A DNA stretch of 13,344 nucleotides from an uncultured Oscillospiraceae bacterium (GCA_900539845.1 UQDP01000030.1:1-13344); one strand, 5' to 3'; positions 1 through 7,431 are shown, counted from the stretch's first letter. Made by a program: numbers and translations. Notes: a model not told the origin generated them from the sequence alone.

Positions 1-2647
1 GTTCAGGAGCGTATAGGTAATTTACACCACTCTCGTAGAAAGCGTTTTCGCCTATGGTTTTAAGGCTTGGAAGATCAAGTTCAGTAAGTCCGCCTGTATA
101 AGACAAAGCCTCGTCGGATAATGTCGTGAGTTTTGGTGCATAAAGTGTTTTCAAATTTGTATTTTGACCGTATTCACCATACATTTCACTAAAGGATGAA
201 AAAGCTGTACTTTCTATTTTTTCAAGATTAGGTGCGTGTAATGAACTGATTGTAGAATTACAAAAAGCATCTTTTCCAATGGTTACTAATGAGGGTAGAT
301 TTACATCAGAAAGAGCTGTACTGAAAAAGCCACTGTCATCAATTTCTTTCAGTTTCGGAAAATGTATTTCAGTTAACTCGTAACAATGAATAAAAGCACT
401 ACTTTCTATAATTTTTGCACTTGCAAAATCTGCTTTAACAAGATTCTTACACTCTTGGAAGCAAAGCTCAGAAATTTCTTCGACAAATGGAAAATTTACT
501 TCATTCAGATTATAACATCTGTAAAAAGTTCCTTCGTCCGGTTCATTAACATTGATAAAATGTTTTAATTCTGGCATATAAATATTTTTTAGCAGATAAC
601 AGTTTGCAAAGGCGTCCGCATCAACGGATTCAACACTATCCAATTTTACAGTTCTTAAAATATAACAATCAGAAAACATTTTGTAACTTACTGCTTTTAG
701 TTTAGGAAAGTTAACTTCCTTTAGATTTTTCGCGCAGTAAAAGAGATAATTTCCGGCTTCCTGCAGTTCGGGAAGATCTAATTCCCGACCGACATATTGA
801 AATGCAAGTTCTCCTATAGTTTCGACCGCAGGTGTATCAAGAACCAATATTTCACTCCAAGTCATTTCAGTACCTATTCTTTTTATGCCGTGACCTATTA
901 TAAATTCAATTTTACCACAAGAATATAACGAATAATTCTCTAAATTCTCTACAGAGTCAGGGAATACAATGGTTCTTAAAGATTGTTTGCTAATACCATA
1001 TTCAGCAACACCTCTAACAGTTATACCGTCTATGGTTTCCGGCACTACCATTTCACGCAAATCACCTTTGTATTTTGTAATGTACCCTCTGTCATCAATT
1101 TCAAAATCATCTTCGCCAGCATAGTAAGACATAAAATATTTACACGCAATAGGCGCACTTTTCGATTTATCTTCCGATACCGCTATTGCTCTTACTGACA
1201 TTGTTCCCGATACTTCAATAGGTCCTGTATATAAAGTAGAATTTTCAGGAGAAGGATAAACTTCTTCAGTTGTGTAATAAATATCTGAACCTTCATCAGC
1301 GGTTAGGGTAAGTTCAAACGATTCGTGATATGAACCCGACTGAACAGAAAATTCAACAGGGCTGTTATTTTCTGTTATTTTCATTGCTTTGAGAATTTGA
1401 GGCATCCCGTAACCGTAGCACTCTTCTTCAGTTAAAGGATCGCTTTCCGCCAAATACCAAGCTGTAACAGGATCATAATCTTCAATCGGATGAAATCCAT
1501 CTCTAAATTGCAGCGAGTCCATAGGTATGCAGGAATCAATAAGCCTTTGCTTTACCTCTTCAATTCCCAGATTAGGATCAACGCTTAATACCATAGCAGC
1601 TGCCGCAGTAACATAAGGTACTGAAAAAGATGTTCCGCTATCTGTTGGATTTTTCGTATCTGTGATTTCGTGGAATCCGGTCATCTCAATTTTATGACCC
1701 GGTGCAACAAAGTCTATTTCTTCACCGAAATTAGTAAAAAACGCACGACGACCAAATTCATCTGTAGCGCCAACAGTAAATACTTCATCCATATTAGCAG
1801 GATAATAATTTGCAACATCGTCAGAATTATTACCGGCGCTGTTTACAATGATTACACCATTTGCATAAGCATTCTTTACGGCATCTATAATGAGTTCGGA
1901 TCTGTCTTTTGATGTAATACTAAGGCTAATTATATCTGCGCCATCCTCAACCGCCATATTTATACCTGTGGCAACAGCAAGGTGCGTTCCGACTCTATAT
2001 TGATTTAACACTTTATATGCCGTTATATGCACATTATCCGTTGTATTATCAACGATTATGCTTGCAATATGCGAACCGTGTCCATTGCCGTCTAAAGCCG
2101 TATCTGTATCACCTGTATCAGACAAATTCACACCCGAATCCGTAACTCTGCCGTCAAACATTTCGTTTGAGAAAAGAACGCCCGAATCAACAAGTGCTAC
2201 ATTCACATCGTTCAACTCAATATTGTGGCTAGAAACATATGTCTTTGCCTCGTCTCCGCCGACCATCGGGTTTCCGTAGGAGAGGGATTGACCCTCCATA
2301 ATGCCGTCTGTTTCAGCCCATTTAACATAATTTAGGGAGTTATAATATTCGAGGGCGCTGGCTGCTTCCGTTGCTGTTTCGTACTGATAAATATACACAT
2401 CATCTGTGCCGTTTATCCTTTCAGCGCTGCCATAAGTTTCCGGCTCAATATTTGCTTTAACGATAACACGGCTGGCGGCGGAATCTTTAATGCTTTTATC
2501 ATCTTCCGCCTCATCCCTGTACAGTTCCGAAAGTTCATCCACAACTGTATCAACCTGAGCGCCCGTATCGGCAAACACCGGAAAAGCGATACTCAGTGAT
2601 GTTATGATCATTGTCAATGCTACAAGTACACTTATACCTTTTTTCAT
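1..2647 (-). CDS. Secreted subtilisin-like (S8) serine protease with BspA-type LRR array, 3' end outside window
   Basis: This reading frame is open from ATG at 2647 to the left edge (882 codons), so the C-terminus is missing. Residues 1-26 are a signal peptide (Lys-rich start, hydrophobic core, AFPVFA-D). Residues about 50-120 resemble a subtilase propeptide. The S8 catalytic domain follows, with Asp154 in ALVDSG, His190 in GHGSH, oxyanion Asn273 in SAGNNS and Ser340 in SGTSFSVP, so the triad is complete. Residues about 430-490 match a chitobiase/hexosaminidase C-terminal (Fn3-like) domain (IYYTTEE...LYTGPIEV...VRAIA). From about 500 to the edge run roughly 23-residue LRR_5/BspA repeats of the form LxxVxxPxLxxIxxxAFxxC. 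The first and last codons read in one frame, so there is no net frameshift. The ribosome site is GGCGGGTGG, 5 nt before ATG. The protein is probably exported and surface-associated or secreted; its substrate is unknown. The adjacent kinase/regulator pair and the upstream direct repeat suggest LytTR control. Confidence 0.93.
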   Translation of the reverse strand, partial: MKKGISVLVALTMIITSLSIAFPVFADTGAQVDTVVDELSELYRDEAEDDKSIKDSAASRVIVKANIEPETYGSAERINGTDDVYIYQYETATEAASALEYYNSLNYVKWAETDGIMEGQSLSYGNPMVGGDEAKTYVSSHNIELNDVNVALVDSGVLFSNEMFDGRVTDSGVNLSDTGDTDTALDGNGHGSHIASIIVDNTTDNVHITAYKVLNQYRVGTHLAVATGINMAVEDGADIISLSITSKDRSELIIDAVKNAYANGVIIVNSAGNNSDDVANYYPANMDEVFTVGATDEFGRRAFFTNFGEEIDFVAPGHKIEMTGFHEITDTKNPTDSGTSFSVPYVTAAAAMVLSVDPNLGIEEVKQRLIDSCIPMDSLQFRDGFHPIEDYDPVTAWYLAESDPLTEEECYGYGMPQILKAMKITENNSPVEFSVQSGSYHESFELTLTADEGSDIYYTTEEVYPSPENSTLYTGPIEVSGTMSVRAIAVSEDKSKSAPIACKYFMSYYAGEDDFEIDDRGYITKYKGDLREMVVPETIDGITVRGVAEYGISKQSLRTIVFPDSVENLENYSLYSCGKIEFIIGHGIKRIGTEMTWSEILVLDTPAVETIGELAFQYVGRELDLPELQEAGNYLFYCAKNLKEVNFPKLKAVSYKMFSDCYILRTVKLDSVESVDADAFANCYLLKNIYMPELKHFINVNEPDEGTFYRCYNLNEVNFPFVEEISELCFQECKNLVKADFASAKIIESSAFIHCYELTEIHFPKLKEIDDSGFFSTALSDVNLPSLVTIGKDAFCNSTISSLHAPNLEKIESTAFSSFSEMYGEYGQNTNLKTLYAPKLTTLSDEALSYTGGLTELDLPSLKTIGENAFYESGVNYLYAPE

Positions 2648-2694
2648 AAATTCCACCCGCCTTAAAAATATTCGCATATTACTTTACTGTTTTA

Positions 2695-2723
2695 ATTTTA
2701 AAAAGTTTTAAATTCTGCCGCAA
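2695..2723 (-). promoter_or_regulatory. Probable sigma-A-type promoter of the S8-LRR protease
   Basis: On the minus strand TTGCGG (2723-2718) is followed by a 17-nt spacer and TAAAAT (2700-2695). The -10 matches 5 of 6 consensus bases and the -35 only 3 of 6. A poor -35 at perfect spacing is typical of activator-dependent promoters. The predicted transcript would have a leader of roughly 40 nt. No transcription data support it. Confidence 0.55.
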
Positions 2724-2733
2724 CCTTTATGCG

Positions 2734-2764
2734 AAACTACATCATTTTTTCTTCCAAACTACAT
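2734..2764 (-). promoter_or_regulatory. Putative LytTR response-regulator box (two 9-bp direct repeats)
   Basis: AAACTACAT occurs at 2734-2742 and 2756-2764 (ATGTAGTTT on the minus strand). The copies are identical, in the same orientation, 22 bp start to start with a 13-bp spacer, which puts both on one face of the helix. The promoter-proximal copy lies 10 bp upstream of the -35. Pairs of about 9-bp direct repeats with 12-13 bp spacers upstream of weak promoters are the known geometry of AgrA/ComE/PlnC/VirR-type LytTR sites, and the TAGTT core resembles their CAGTT-like cores. The gene order (LytTR regulator immediately upstream) fits. Binding by this regulator is inference. Confidence 0.6.
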
Positions 2765-2773
2765 AATATTGGT

Positions 2774-2808
2774 TAAAAAAATAAGCGCACAGATCATCCG
2801 TGCGCTTA
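2774..2808 (-). terminator. Intrinsic terminator of the regulator-kinase operon
   Basis: A 9-bp perfect stem (2782-2790 with 2800-2808, core AAGCGCAC/GTGCGCTT) has a 9-nt loop and is followed on the minus strand by a run of seven T. It starts about 20 nt past the kinase stop codon and separates the kinase from the protease promoter, so the protease is transcribed independently. Confidence 0.88.
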
Positions 2809-2829
2809 CTTTTTGCCGCTTATTCAATT

Positions 2830-4119
2830 TTATGCGATAGGAAATATGATAGATATTTTAAAAAGCTTATTCGTATCATCATACTCCCACTCAAGGTCGC
2901 CGCCGTATTTTTTAACCGCTCTTTTGACGCTTTTGAATCCATATCCATGCAGACCCTGTTCCCTTTTTGTTGAGATCAGCGTTTTGTTCTTGGTTTTAGG
3001 CGGGGTATCACACGAATTGGATAATTCAACCGTTAAGAGATTCCCAATCGAATTTATGGATAAACTTATTTTTTTATCTTTAGAGTTTTGTGCGCTCTCT
3101 ATTGCATTATCCAGCAGATTGTTAAAGATAGATGTCAGATCGCTGTCTGCAATGAATTGCAATTGAGAATAATGAATATCTTTTTCAAACTCGATGCCGG
3201 ATTTTTTTGAGATATAATCATATTTATCCGTGATGATGTCCAGCAGTTTATTTTTGGTTTTTCCTATCCTGTTGCTGTTGCTGATATCCTTTGCAAGGTC
3301 TGAAACATATTCTCTTACTTCTTTCGACTCAGGCGCAAGAGAATATATATTATTCAGATGCTTTTTCATATCATGAATAAAGATCTGCAATTCTTCGTTT
3401 TGGTGCTCAAGCAGGTCAAAATATGTATTTTCTATCTCCTGTTTTTGTTTTATGGATTTCAGTTCAATGATCTCTTCTTCTTTTTGTGATAACTGTTGCC
3501 GGAAAATACAGGTAATAATCACTGCCGCAGTCATTACTATGCCTGAAACCGTTAAAATGATCTTGCTGTTGTTATCAAGATTATATTTATATGAAATCAT
3601 GATAAAATCAACAATTACTATAAGCAGCGACGCCGGATAGATAAGAAAAATAAAACTTGTTTTTTCATTCGTTCTGATTTTATCTGCAAAACTTATAATC
3701 AATCGGATCACAAAGAAAAGAATGGATTTGCTGAACAAAATAGCAAGGAGATATATAAACGGGTCATTCATAAATACCTGAATGCTGCTTTTTGTAAATA
3801 CTGAGATAATATTTAAAACACTTATTTCCGAAATACCTACAAGGCATGTGAACAAGACTGACAAAAGCAAAGAATACCCGATCTTTCTTTTATAAACAAC
3901 AAAAGCGAATATAAAATGAAAGATCAGCAGCGCTGTGGCATTGATTATTGCGTTATAATCAAACAGCAGATTGAGCAAGCACATTACCAAATATCCGCCG
4001 AGCACCAAAGCAAACCTTTTAAATTTATGTTTTGTTAAATGCGAGATGCTTTCGTAAAAATGAAACGCTATCAGCGCCTCAACAATCTGCAAACAAATAT
4101 TCAGTGCAACGGATACCAT
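2830..4119 (-). CDS. AgrC-like (HPK10 family) membrane sensor histidine kinase
   Basis: The 429-residue protein has six or seven hydrophobic segments between residues 1 and 207, then a cytoplasmic coiled-coil linker (about 208-245). The histidine box IHDMKKHLNNI has His249 as phosphoacceptor. A GHKL ATPase domain carries the N-box FNNLLDNAIESA (Asn338) and a glycine box HGYGFKSV (392-399). This order and these motifs are those of AgrC/ComD/BlpH-type kinases that sense peptides and phosphorylate LytTR regulators. The start ATG overlaps the regulator stop codon by one base (TAATG), and AAGGAGA inside the regulator's last codons serves as ribosome site, so the two proteins are translationally coupled. 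No agrB or agrD lies in the window, so the ligand is unknown. Confidence 0.93.
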   Translation of the reverse strand: MVSVALNICLQIVEALIAFHFYESISHLTKHKFKRFALVLGGYLVMCLLNLLFDYNAIINATALLIFHFIFAFVVYKRKIGYSLLLSVLFTCLVGISEISVLNIISVFTKSSIQVFMNDPFIYLLAILFSKSILFFVIRLIISFADKIRTNEKTSFIFLIYPASLLIVIVDFIMISYKYNLDNNSKIILTVSGIVMTAAVIITCIFRQQLSQKEEEIIELKSIKQKQEIENTYFDLLEHQNEELQIFIHDMKKHLNNIYSLAPESKEVREYVSDLAKDISNSNRIGKTKNKLLDIITDKYDYISKKSGIEFEKDIHYSQLQFIADSDLTSIFNNLLDNAIESAQNSKDKKISLSINSIGNLLTVELSNSCDTPPKTKNKTLISTKREQGLHGYGFKSVKRAVKKYGGDLEWEYDDTNKLFKISIIFPIA

Positions 4120-4826
4120 TACTTTCTCCTTTTAAGATAATTCCAAAAGATCTTGCGAAATTCCGTCTGTCTTTTATATGCAACGGGAACGATCTTACCG
4201 CTTTTCAGTTTTACCTCATTCCTTTTATATTCATCAATATACTCCATATTCACAATAAAGCTTTTATGCGGCCGGGCAAAGCAGATATTCGTTAATTGCT
4301 TTTCCCAATAATCAAGCAACTGCGCCGATTCATAACAGCCGGAATTTGTAAAGACCATTGTTTTGTGATTACCCGTTTCAACATAAATAATGTCTTTTGA
4401 TTTAATATTTTTTATCTTATTTGAATCTTTCAGATAAAAGCTGATCTCGTCCTCGTTGATCAGATCTATCGCCTTATCAAGCCCTTTATATATTCTGCTT
4501 TCGGTAACAGGTTTTTTAATAAATCTTAATGCGAAAAGATCCATAGCATCATCAATATACTTTTCATATTCCGTAACGAAAAATATGATGATGTTTTTAT
4601 TTTTTTCTTTAAGTGTTTTCGCTATATCAAGCCCTGATACATTTCCGATCTCTATATCAAGAAAAGCAATATTATACACCGCTTCTGAATGAATTGCCTG
4701 CATTCCATCGGTAAAGGATTTGACCGAATACGATAAACTATGGTCATAGCAGTAGTGGTCAAGATATTCTGAGATCTGATCCACACATTTTTGATCGTCA
4801 TCACAAATCAAAGCGTTTATAACCAT
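4119..4826 (-). CDS. LytTR-family response regulator (AgrA-like)
   Basis: The 235-residue protein starts with a receiver domain (1-125): acidic pocket Asp9-Asp11, phosphoacceptor Asp57 in AFLDIEIG, conserved Thr in FFVTEYE and Lys in FIKKPV. Residues about 130-232 are a LytTR DNA-binding domain, with IIYVETGNHKT, ARPHKSFIVNMEYI and VPVAYKR as family hallmarks. The family binds pairs of short direct repeats about two helical turns apart, and such a pair occurs upstream of the neighbouring protease gene (2734-2764). GAGAGGT lies 4 nt before the ATG. It is the first gene of a two-gene operon with the AgrC-like kinase. Confidence 0.93.
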   Translation of the reverse strand: MVINALICDDDQKCVDQISEYLDHYCYDHSLSYSVKSFTDGMQAIHSEAVYNIAFLDIEIGNVSGLDIAKTLKEKNKNIIIFFVTEYEKYIDDAMDLFALRFIKKPVTESRIYKGLDKAIDLINEDEISFYLKDSNKIKNIKSKDIIYVETGNHKTMVFTNSGCYESAQLLDYWEKQLTNICFARPHKSFIVNMEYIDEYKRNEVKLKSGKIVPVAYKRQTEFRKIFWNYLKRRK

Positions 4827-4861
4827 ATGTACCTCTCAAAACCATCGTTTAAAATAAAAAA

Positions 4862-4879
4862 GTTCGGGAAGACCCGAAC
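4862..4879 (-). promoter_or_regulatory. Perfect inverted repeat in the regulator operon leader (operator or hairpin)
   Basis: GTTCGGG (4862-4868) and CCCGAAC (4873-4879) form a 7-bp palindrome around AAGA, 36 bp upstream of the regulator start. On the minus strand it is followed by TTTTTTATTTT, as in an intrinsic terminator, but no minus-strand gene lies upstream in the window. If the promoter at 4882-4910 is real, transcription would begin inside the palindrome, which then fits an operator better than a terminator. Confidence 0.45.
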
Positions 4880-4881
4880 CT

Positions 4882-4910
4882 AATATAACACATTATTTTG
4901 CTTTTTTCAA
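4882..4910 (-). promoter_or_regulatory. Probable sigma-A promoter of the AgrA/AgrC-like operon
   Basis: On the minus strand TTGAAA (4910-4905), a 17-nt spacer and TATATT (4887-4882) each match 5 of 6 consensus bases. The predicted start site, near 4875, would give a leader of about 50 nt. Confidence 0.6.
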
Positions 4911-4992
4911 AATTTTTGTGTTCTCGCAATTTTCTCAGGCATTAAAAAGTGTGCTAATCTTTCATTACTGAATAAAACAGTTTGAGGATGAA

Positions 4993-6030
4993 TTGGCTGA
5001 ATCCGCTGAATGCAATAAAACTCTTGCTGAGGGGATGAAAAACTATCTGCAGGTATTCAAATACCCTTCTGTTGAAAAGACGACCTATGACCGCTGCGAG
5101 CAGATATTAAACAACGAGATCACGCCATACATTGGCGGCAAGATCATTTCGAATCTATCTGCTGCGGATATTAAAAAACTGATAAATCAACTCACGGAAA
5201 AAGGTTATGCGTTCTCAACAGTCAAGCAGACATACAATCTGCTCAGCGAGTACTTCCGCTACCTTGAACAGGAAGATATCATTAGCAAAAATCCTATGCT
5301 GAATGTAGGACAGATCAAGAAAGCTAACTTTTATGCCAAGCAAGGGAAAGAACTCAAGCCGACAAGTGAAACGATTACCGTATTCACAGATAAAGAAGTT
5401 GAAAAGTTCAAGGAAGAATGTTTCAGAAAATTCTCAAACGGTAAACCTGTTTATCAACAGGCGGCGGCATACACACTAATGCTCAACACAGGGATACGAA
5501 CTGCTGAGGCGCTTGGATTGCTCAACAGCGACATCGACCTTGAAAGCAGAGTTATACATCTGCAGCGAGGAGTTAAAGAAGTCAGCAAGAGAAACGGCAT
5601 AGAAAAAACATCAGGCAGAGAAATTGAAGTAGGCAAATTAAAAACCGCGTCGAGCAAGCGGTCTGTACCGCTGAACAACACGGCTGTTAAAATGATCAAA
5701 ATACTACAAAATGAGTTTTACTTCGGTGAAAAATCACCTCTCATCTGCGATGAAAACGGCAACTACACCAAGCCTTCAAATTTCCGAAAGAGATTTTACA
5801 GAATACTTGACGGTGCGAAGATAGAAAAGAAAGGCTTACACAGTTTGCGCCACACATTCGCTACAAACCTTGTAAACGGAATAAAACAGCCTGACGGAAC
5901 AATCAAATCTCTAACACCAAGACAAGTTGCAGATCTCCTCGGACATTCAACTTCTGATATTACTGAGATGTATTATGTAAAGAGAAATGATGATTTGCTA
6001 AATGGAATTACTAACGGGTTTGAGATATAG
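4993..6030 (+). CDS. Tyrosine recombinase / phage-type integrase
   Basis: The 345-residue protein has a core-binding SAM-like domain (about 10-110) and a catalytic domain (about 130-340). Catalytic residues visible are Arg169 in TGIRTAEAL, Lys217 in KTASSKRSVP, His283 and Arg286 in HSLRHTFATN, His318 in LLGHSTSD and the nucleophile Tyr327 (or Tyr328) in EMYYVK, so it should be active. It catalyses site-specific DNA integration and excision. The start chosen is TTG with GAGG 5 nt upstream; no ATG exists in frame before the protein begins, and a TGA at 4969 closes the frame. Integrases of this kind often carry an extra N-terminal arm-binding domain, which is absent here. It is divergent from the regulator operon and ends at a strong hairpin. 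The element it belongs to cannot be delimited. Confidence 0.93.
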   Translation: MAESAECNKTLAEGMKNYLQVFKYPSVEKTTYDRCEQILNNEITPYIGGKIISNLSAADIKKLINQLTEKGYAFSTVKQTYNLLSEYFRYLEQEDIISKNPMLNVGQIKKANFYAKQGKELKPTSETITVFTDKEVEKFKEECFRKFSNGKPVYQQAAAYTLMLNTGIRTAEALGLLNSDIDLESRVIHLQRGVKEVSKRNGIEKTSGREIEVGKLKTASSKRSVPLNNTAVKMIKILQNEFYFGEKSPLICDENGNYTKPSNFRKRFYRILDGAKIEKKGLHSLRHTFATNLVNGIKQPDGTIKSLTPRQVADLLGHSTSDITEMYYVKRNDDLLNGITNGFEI

Positions 6031-6032
6031 AA

Positions 6033-6064
6033 AGCCTTGCAGAAAATCTGCAAGGCTAATTTTA
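6033..6064 (+). terminator. Hairpin terminator after the integrase
   Basis: An 11-bp perfect stem (AGCCTTGCAGA, 6033-6043, with 6047-6057) has a 3-nt loop, begins 3 nt after the integrase stop and is followed by AATTTTA. The T-run is short, so termination may be partial. Confidence 0.65.
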
Positions 6065-6193
6065 CATCTTTGGCGTAAACAAAAATAATTCATTAACTTC
6101 ATCAATAGTAAATAGAGACGCATATTTAGGATTATCAATATTCCATCCAAAATCACCGTACTCATCAGTAAATGCATAACATCTTTCTATACC
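6062..6193 (-). pseudogene. Remnant of an unrecognised coding sequence, C-terminal 43 codons
   Basis: Downstream of the acetyltransferase the minus strand reads GIERCYAFTDEYGDFGWNID, then a segment ending in LFLFTPKM and a TAA stop. The composition looks protein-like (aromatic and acidic residues, no low complexity), but a TAA lies immediately before the first codon and there is no start codon or ribosome site. It is probably the tail of a decayed gene. I do not recognise the family. A chance open stretch remains possible. Confidence 0.4.
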
Positions 6194-6207
6194 TTATATT
6201 ACTCATT

Positions 6208-6936
6208 TCACCATAATTTTATTTTAGGAAGTCTTGTTTTAAAGCAATGCGACCATACAGGGGAATAACCACACTTTATTGCTACTCTTTGCGATGAAAT
6301 ATTACTATTATCTGTAGTATAATACGGTACCACACCTCTATTAAGCGTTTCAACCGTAAGCATGTTCACAAGTTTAACTGCGATCCCTTTACCTCTATGT
6401 TCAGGCAAAACATCCACTCCTATTTGCCACATAGTATCACTATCAGCACTTGCACAAGCAATACCAACTATTTTGCCATCATGTTTTGCTACAGACGCAA
6501 GTACTTCTGGTCTGCTGCTACATGTATTATATTGCAAAGCATTGTGAAAGTTTTCATATTTATAATATCTTTGAATATCATTATCAACCATATTAAAATC
6601 GTAATTATTAATATGTATAACCTTAGTATTATTAACATTAGGCAAAAAATATGGATTTATTCCATAGACGAATTTACTATTCAAAACATCGTAACGAGAT
6701 TTACCAGCAAGCTTTTTCTTTACAAATGGCATAATATTAGATGAAACATTAACAATAACACCTCTTCCAAATGTTACCATTTCAAGCCTAGGATTAACAA
6801 ACGGCATTTCTCGTCTTCCAGGCAACATCGCAGCAATTGTAAAAATAATATCATCCTTTAAAAAATCATCAGGATTGCAATTATAATCAATAGCAAGTTG
6901 ATTATAAACAATCGTCATCATTTCTTCGCTTGTCAT
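6208..6936 (-). CDS. GNAT-family N-acetyltransferase
   Basis: The 242-residue protein has a C-terminal GNAT fold (about 145-235). The acetyl-CoA pyrophosphate-binding motif A is visible as IGVDVLPEHRGKGIAVKLV (172-190, RGKG at 181-184), and NISSQRVAIKCGY (212-224) fits the terminal alpha4 motif of the fold. The first 140 residues do not resemble a second GNAT domain that I can identify and may be a family-specific N-terminal region. The substrate is unknown. AAAAGGAA lies 5 nt before the ATG. The gene is clearly AT-richer than the fucosidase and sigma factor to the right, consistent with an accessory segment that it shares with the integrase. It is transcribed towards the integrase. Confidence 0.85.
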   Translation of the reverse strand: MTSEEMMTIVYNQLAIDYNCNPDDFLKDDIIFTIAAMLPGRREMPFVNPRLEMVTFGRGVIVNVSSNIMPFVKKKLAGKSRYDVLNSKFVYGINPYFLPNVNNTKVIHINNYDFNMVDNDIQRYYKYENFHNALQYNTCSSRPEVLASVAKHDGKIVGIACASADSDTMWQIGVDVLPEHRGKGIAVKLVNMLTVETLNRGVVPYYTTDNSNISSQRVAIKCGYSPVWSHCFKTRLPKIKLW

Positions 6937-7029
6937 CAGTGTTCCTTTTCCAAATTATTACTACAAAATATTTTAGAATAATTGACCAAAACTTTTGCAA
7001 ACTAATATTCATTTATTAACCATAAATCA

Positions 7030-7058
7030 ATTATACTATCTAAACATAAATAATACAA
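7030..7058 (-). promoter_or_regulatory. Probable sigma-A promoter of the GNAT gene
   Basis: On the minus strand TTGTAT (7058-7053), a 17-nt spacer and a perfect TATAAT (7035-7030). The leader to the acetyltransferase start would be about 87 nt. The rest of 6937-7170 is AT-rich and holds no gene that I can support. Confidence 0.6.
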
Positions 7059-7170
7059 GAAAGTTTGATGCTTTTTTGATGCTGTAGCAGACGGAAAAGT
7101 ATGAAAAATTTAAAACCAGACGAAAAATTTGTTAAATTAAGTGTTAGAAACAAATGAAAATTACATAAAG

Positions 7171-7217
7171 AAAAAAGCCTTTATTTAGCCAAATTTGGCT
7201 TAAATAAAGGCTTTTTA
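7171..7217. terminator. Large bidirectional terminator
   Basis: An A-run, a long stem (AAGCCTTTATTTAGCC pairing with GGCTTAAATAAAGGCTT, with one bulged T), an AAATTT apex and a T-run. The flanking A- and T-runs let it work on both strands. On the minus strand it directly follows the displaced tRNA-Trp 3' end at 7220-7240, as expected of an original tRNA terminator. Confidence 0.85.
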
Positions 7218-7219
7218 TA

Positions 7220-7240
7220 TGGCAGGGGCAGAAGGACTTG
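7220..7240 (-). repeat. Displaced copy of the tRNA-Trp 3' end (att-like direct repeat)
   Basis: These 21 bp are identical to 7435-7455, the last 21 nt of the tRNA-Trp gene including CCA, and have the same orientation. The sequences differ beyond both ends. The copy contains the acceptor 3' strand and part of the T-arm only. A displaced tRNA 3' end is the usual scar of integrase-mediated insertion into a tRNA gene, or a relic of a second tRNA-Trp copy. Confidence 0.8.
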
Positions 7241-7383
7241 GCGTTGCTGCGGCGTTGCCTTGCATACTGATGGCTCGGCGACCGAAATTCTGCGAATTTC
7301 AGTACCCGCCTCACCGCTCTTCGCTAAAAACAGTTCACCGAACTGTTTTCTTAACGCTCAGACCCTCTCGGGTTCAAGTCCTT
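7232..7383. repeat. Palindrome-rich non-coding element with tRNA-derived inverted ends
   Basis: The segment is bounded by inverted 9-mers AAGGACTTG (7232-7240) and CAAGTCCTT (7375-7383), both matching the tRNA-Trp T-arm region; the right end matches it over 14 nt (7370-7383 against 7447-7460, opposite strand). Inside are two perfect hairpins: GAAATTC-TGC-GAATTTC (7284-7300) and a 10-bp stem AAAACAGTTC with a 3-nt loop (7327-7349). It has no credible coding capacity. It is GC-richer than the flank on its left. It may be a small mobile or REP-like repeat; its copy number is unknown. Confidence 0.55.
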
Positions 7384-7399
7384 AACAATCTTACTAAAA

Positions 7400-7431
7400 C
7401 AAAAAACGGCTGCCTATGGCAACCGTTTTTG
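7400..7431 (-). terminator. Terminator of the tRNA operon
   Basis: On the minus strand a 9-bp stem (ACGGTTGCC with GGCAGCCGT, one G-U pair), a 3-nt loop and a T-run directly follow tRNA-Trp. The A-run on the other side could also serve the plus strand. Confidence 0.87.

Noticed and set aside
4827..4992. A small AgrD-like peptide gene between the regulator and the integrase
   Set aside because: No start codon with ribosome site followed by an amphipathic, Cys- or Ser-containing peptide could be read on either strand in these 166 bp.
7064..7083. Two TTTGATGCT copies 11 bp apart as a possible integrase or regulator site
   Set aside because: The repeat is short and AT-rich, has no matching copy near the integrase and does not coincide with a promoter; it could be chance.
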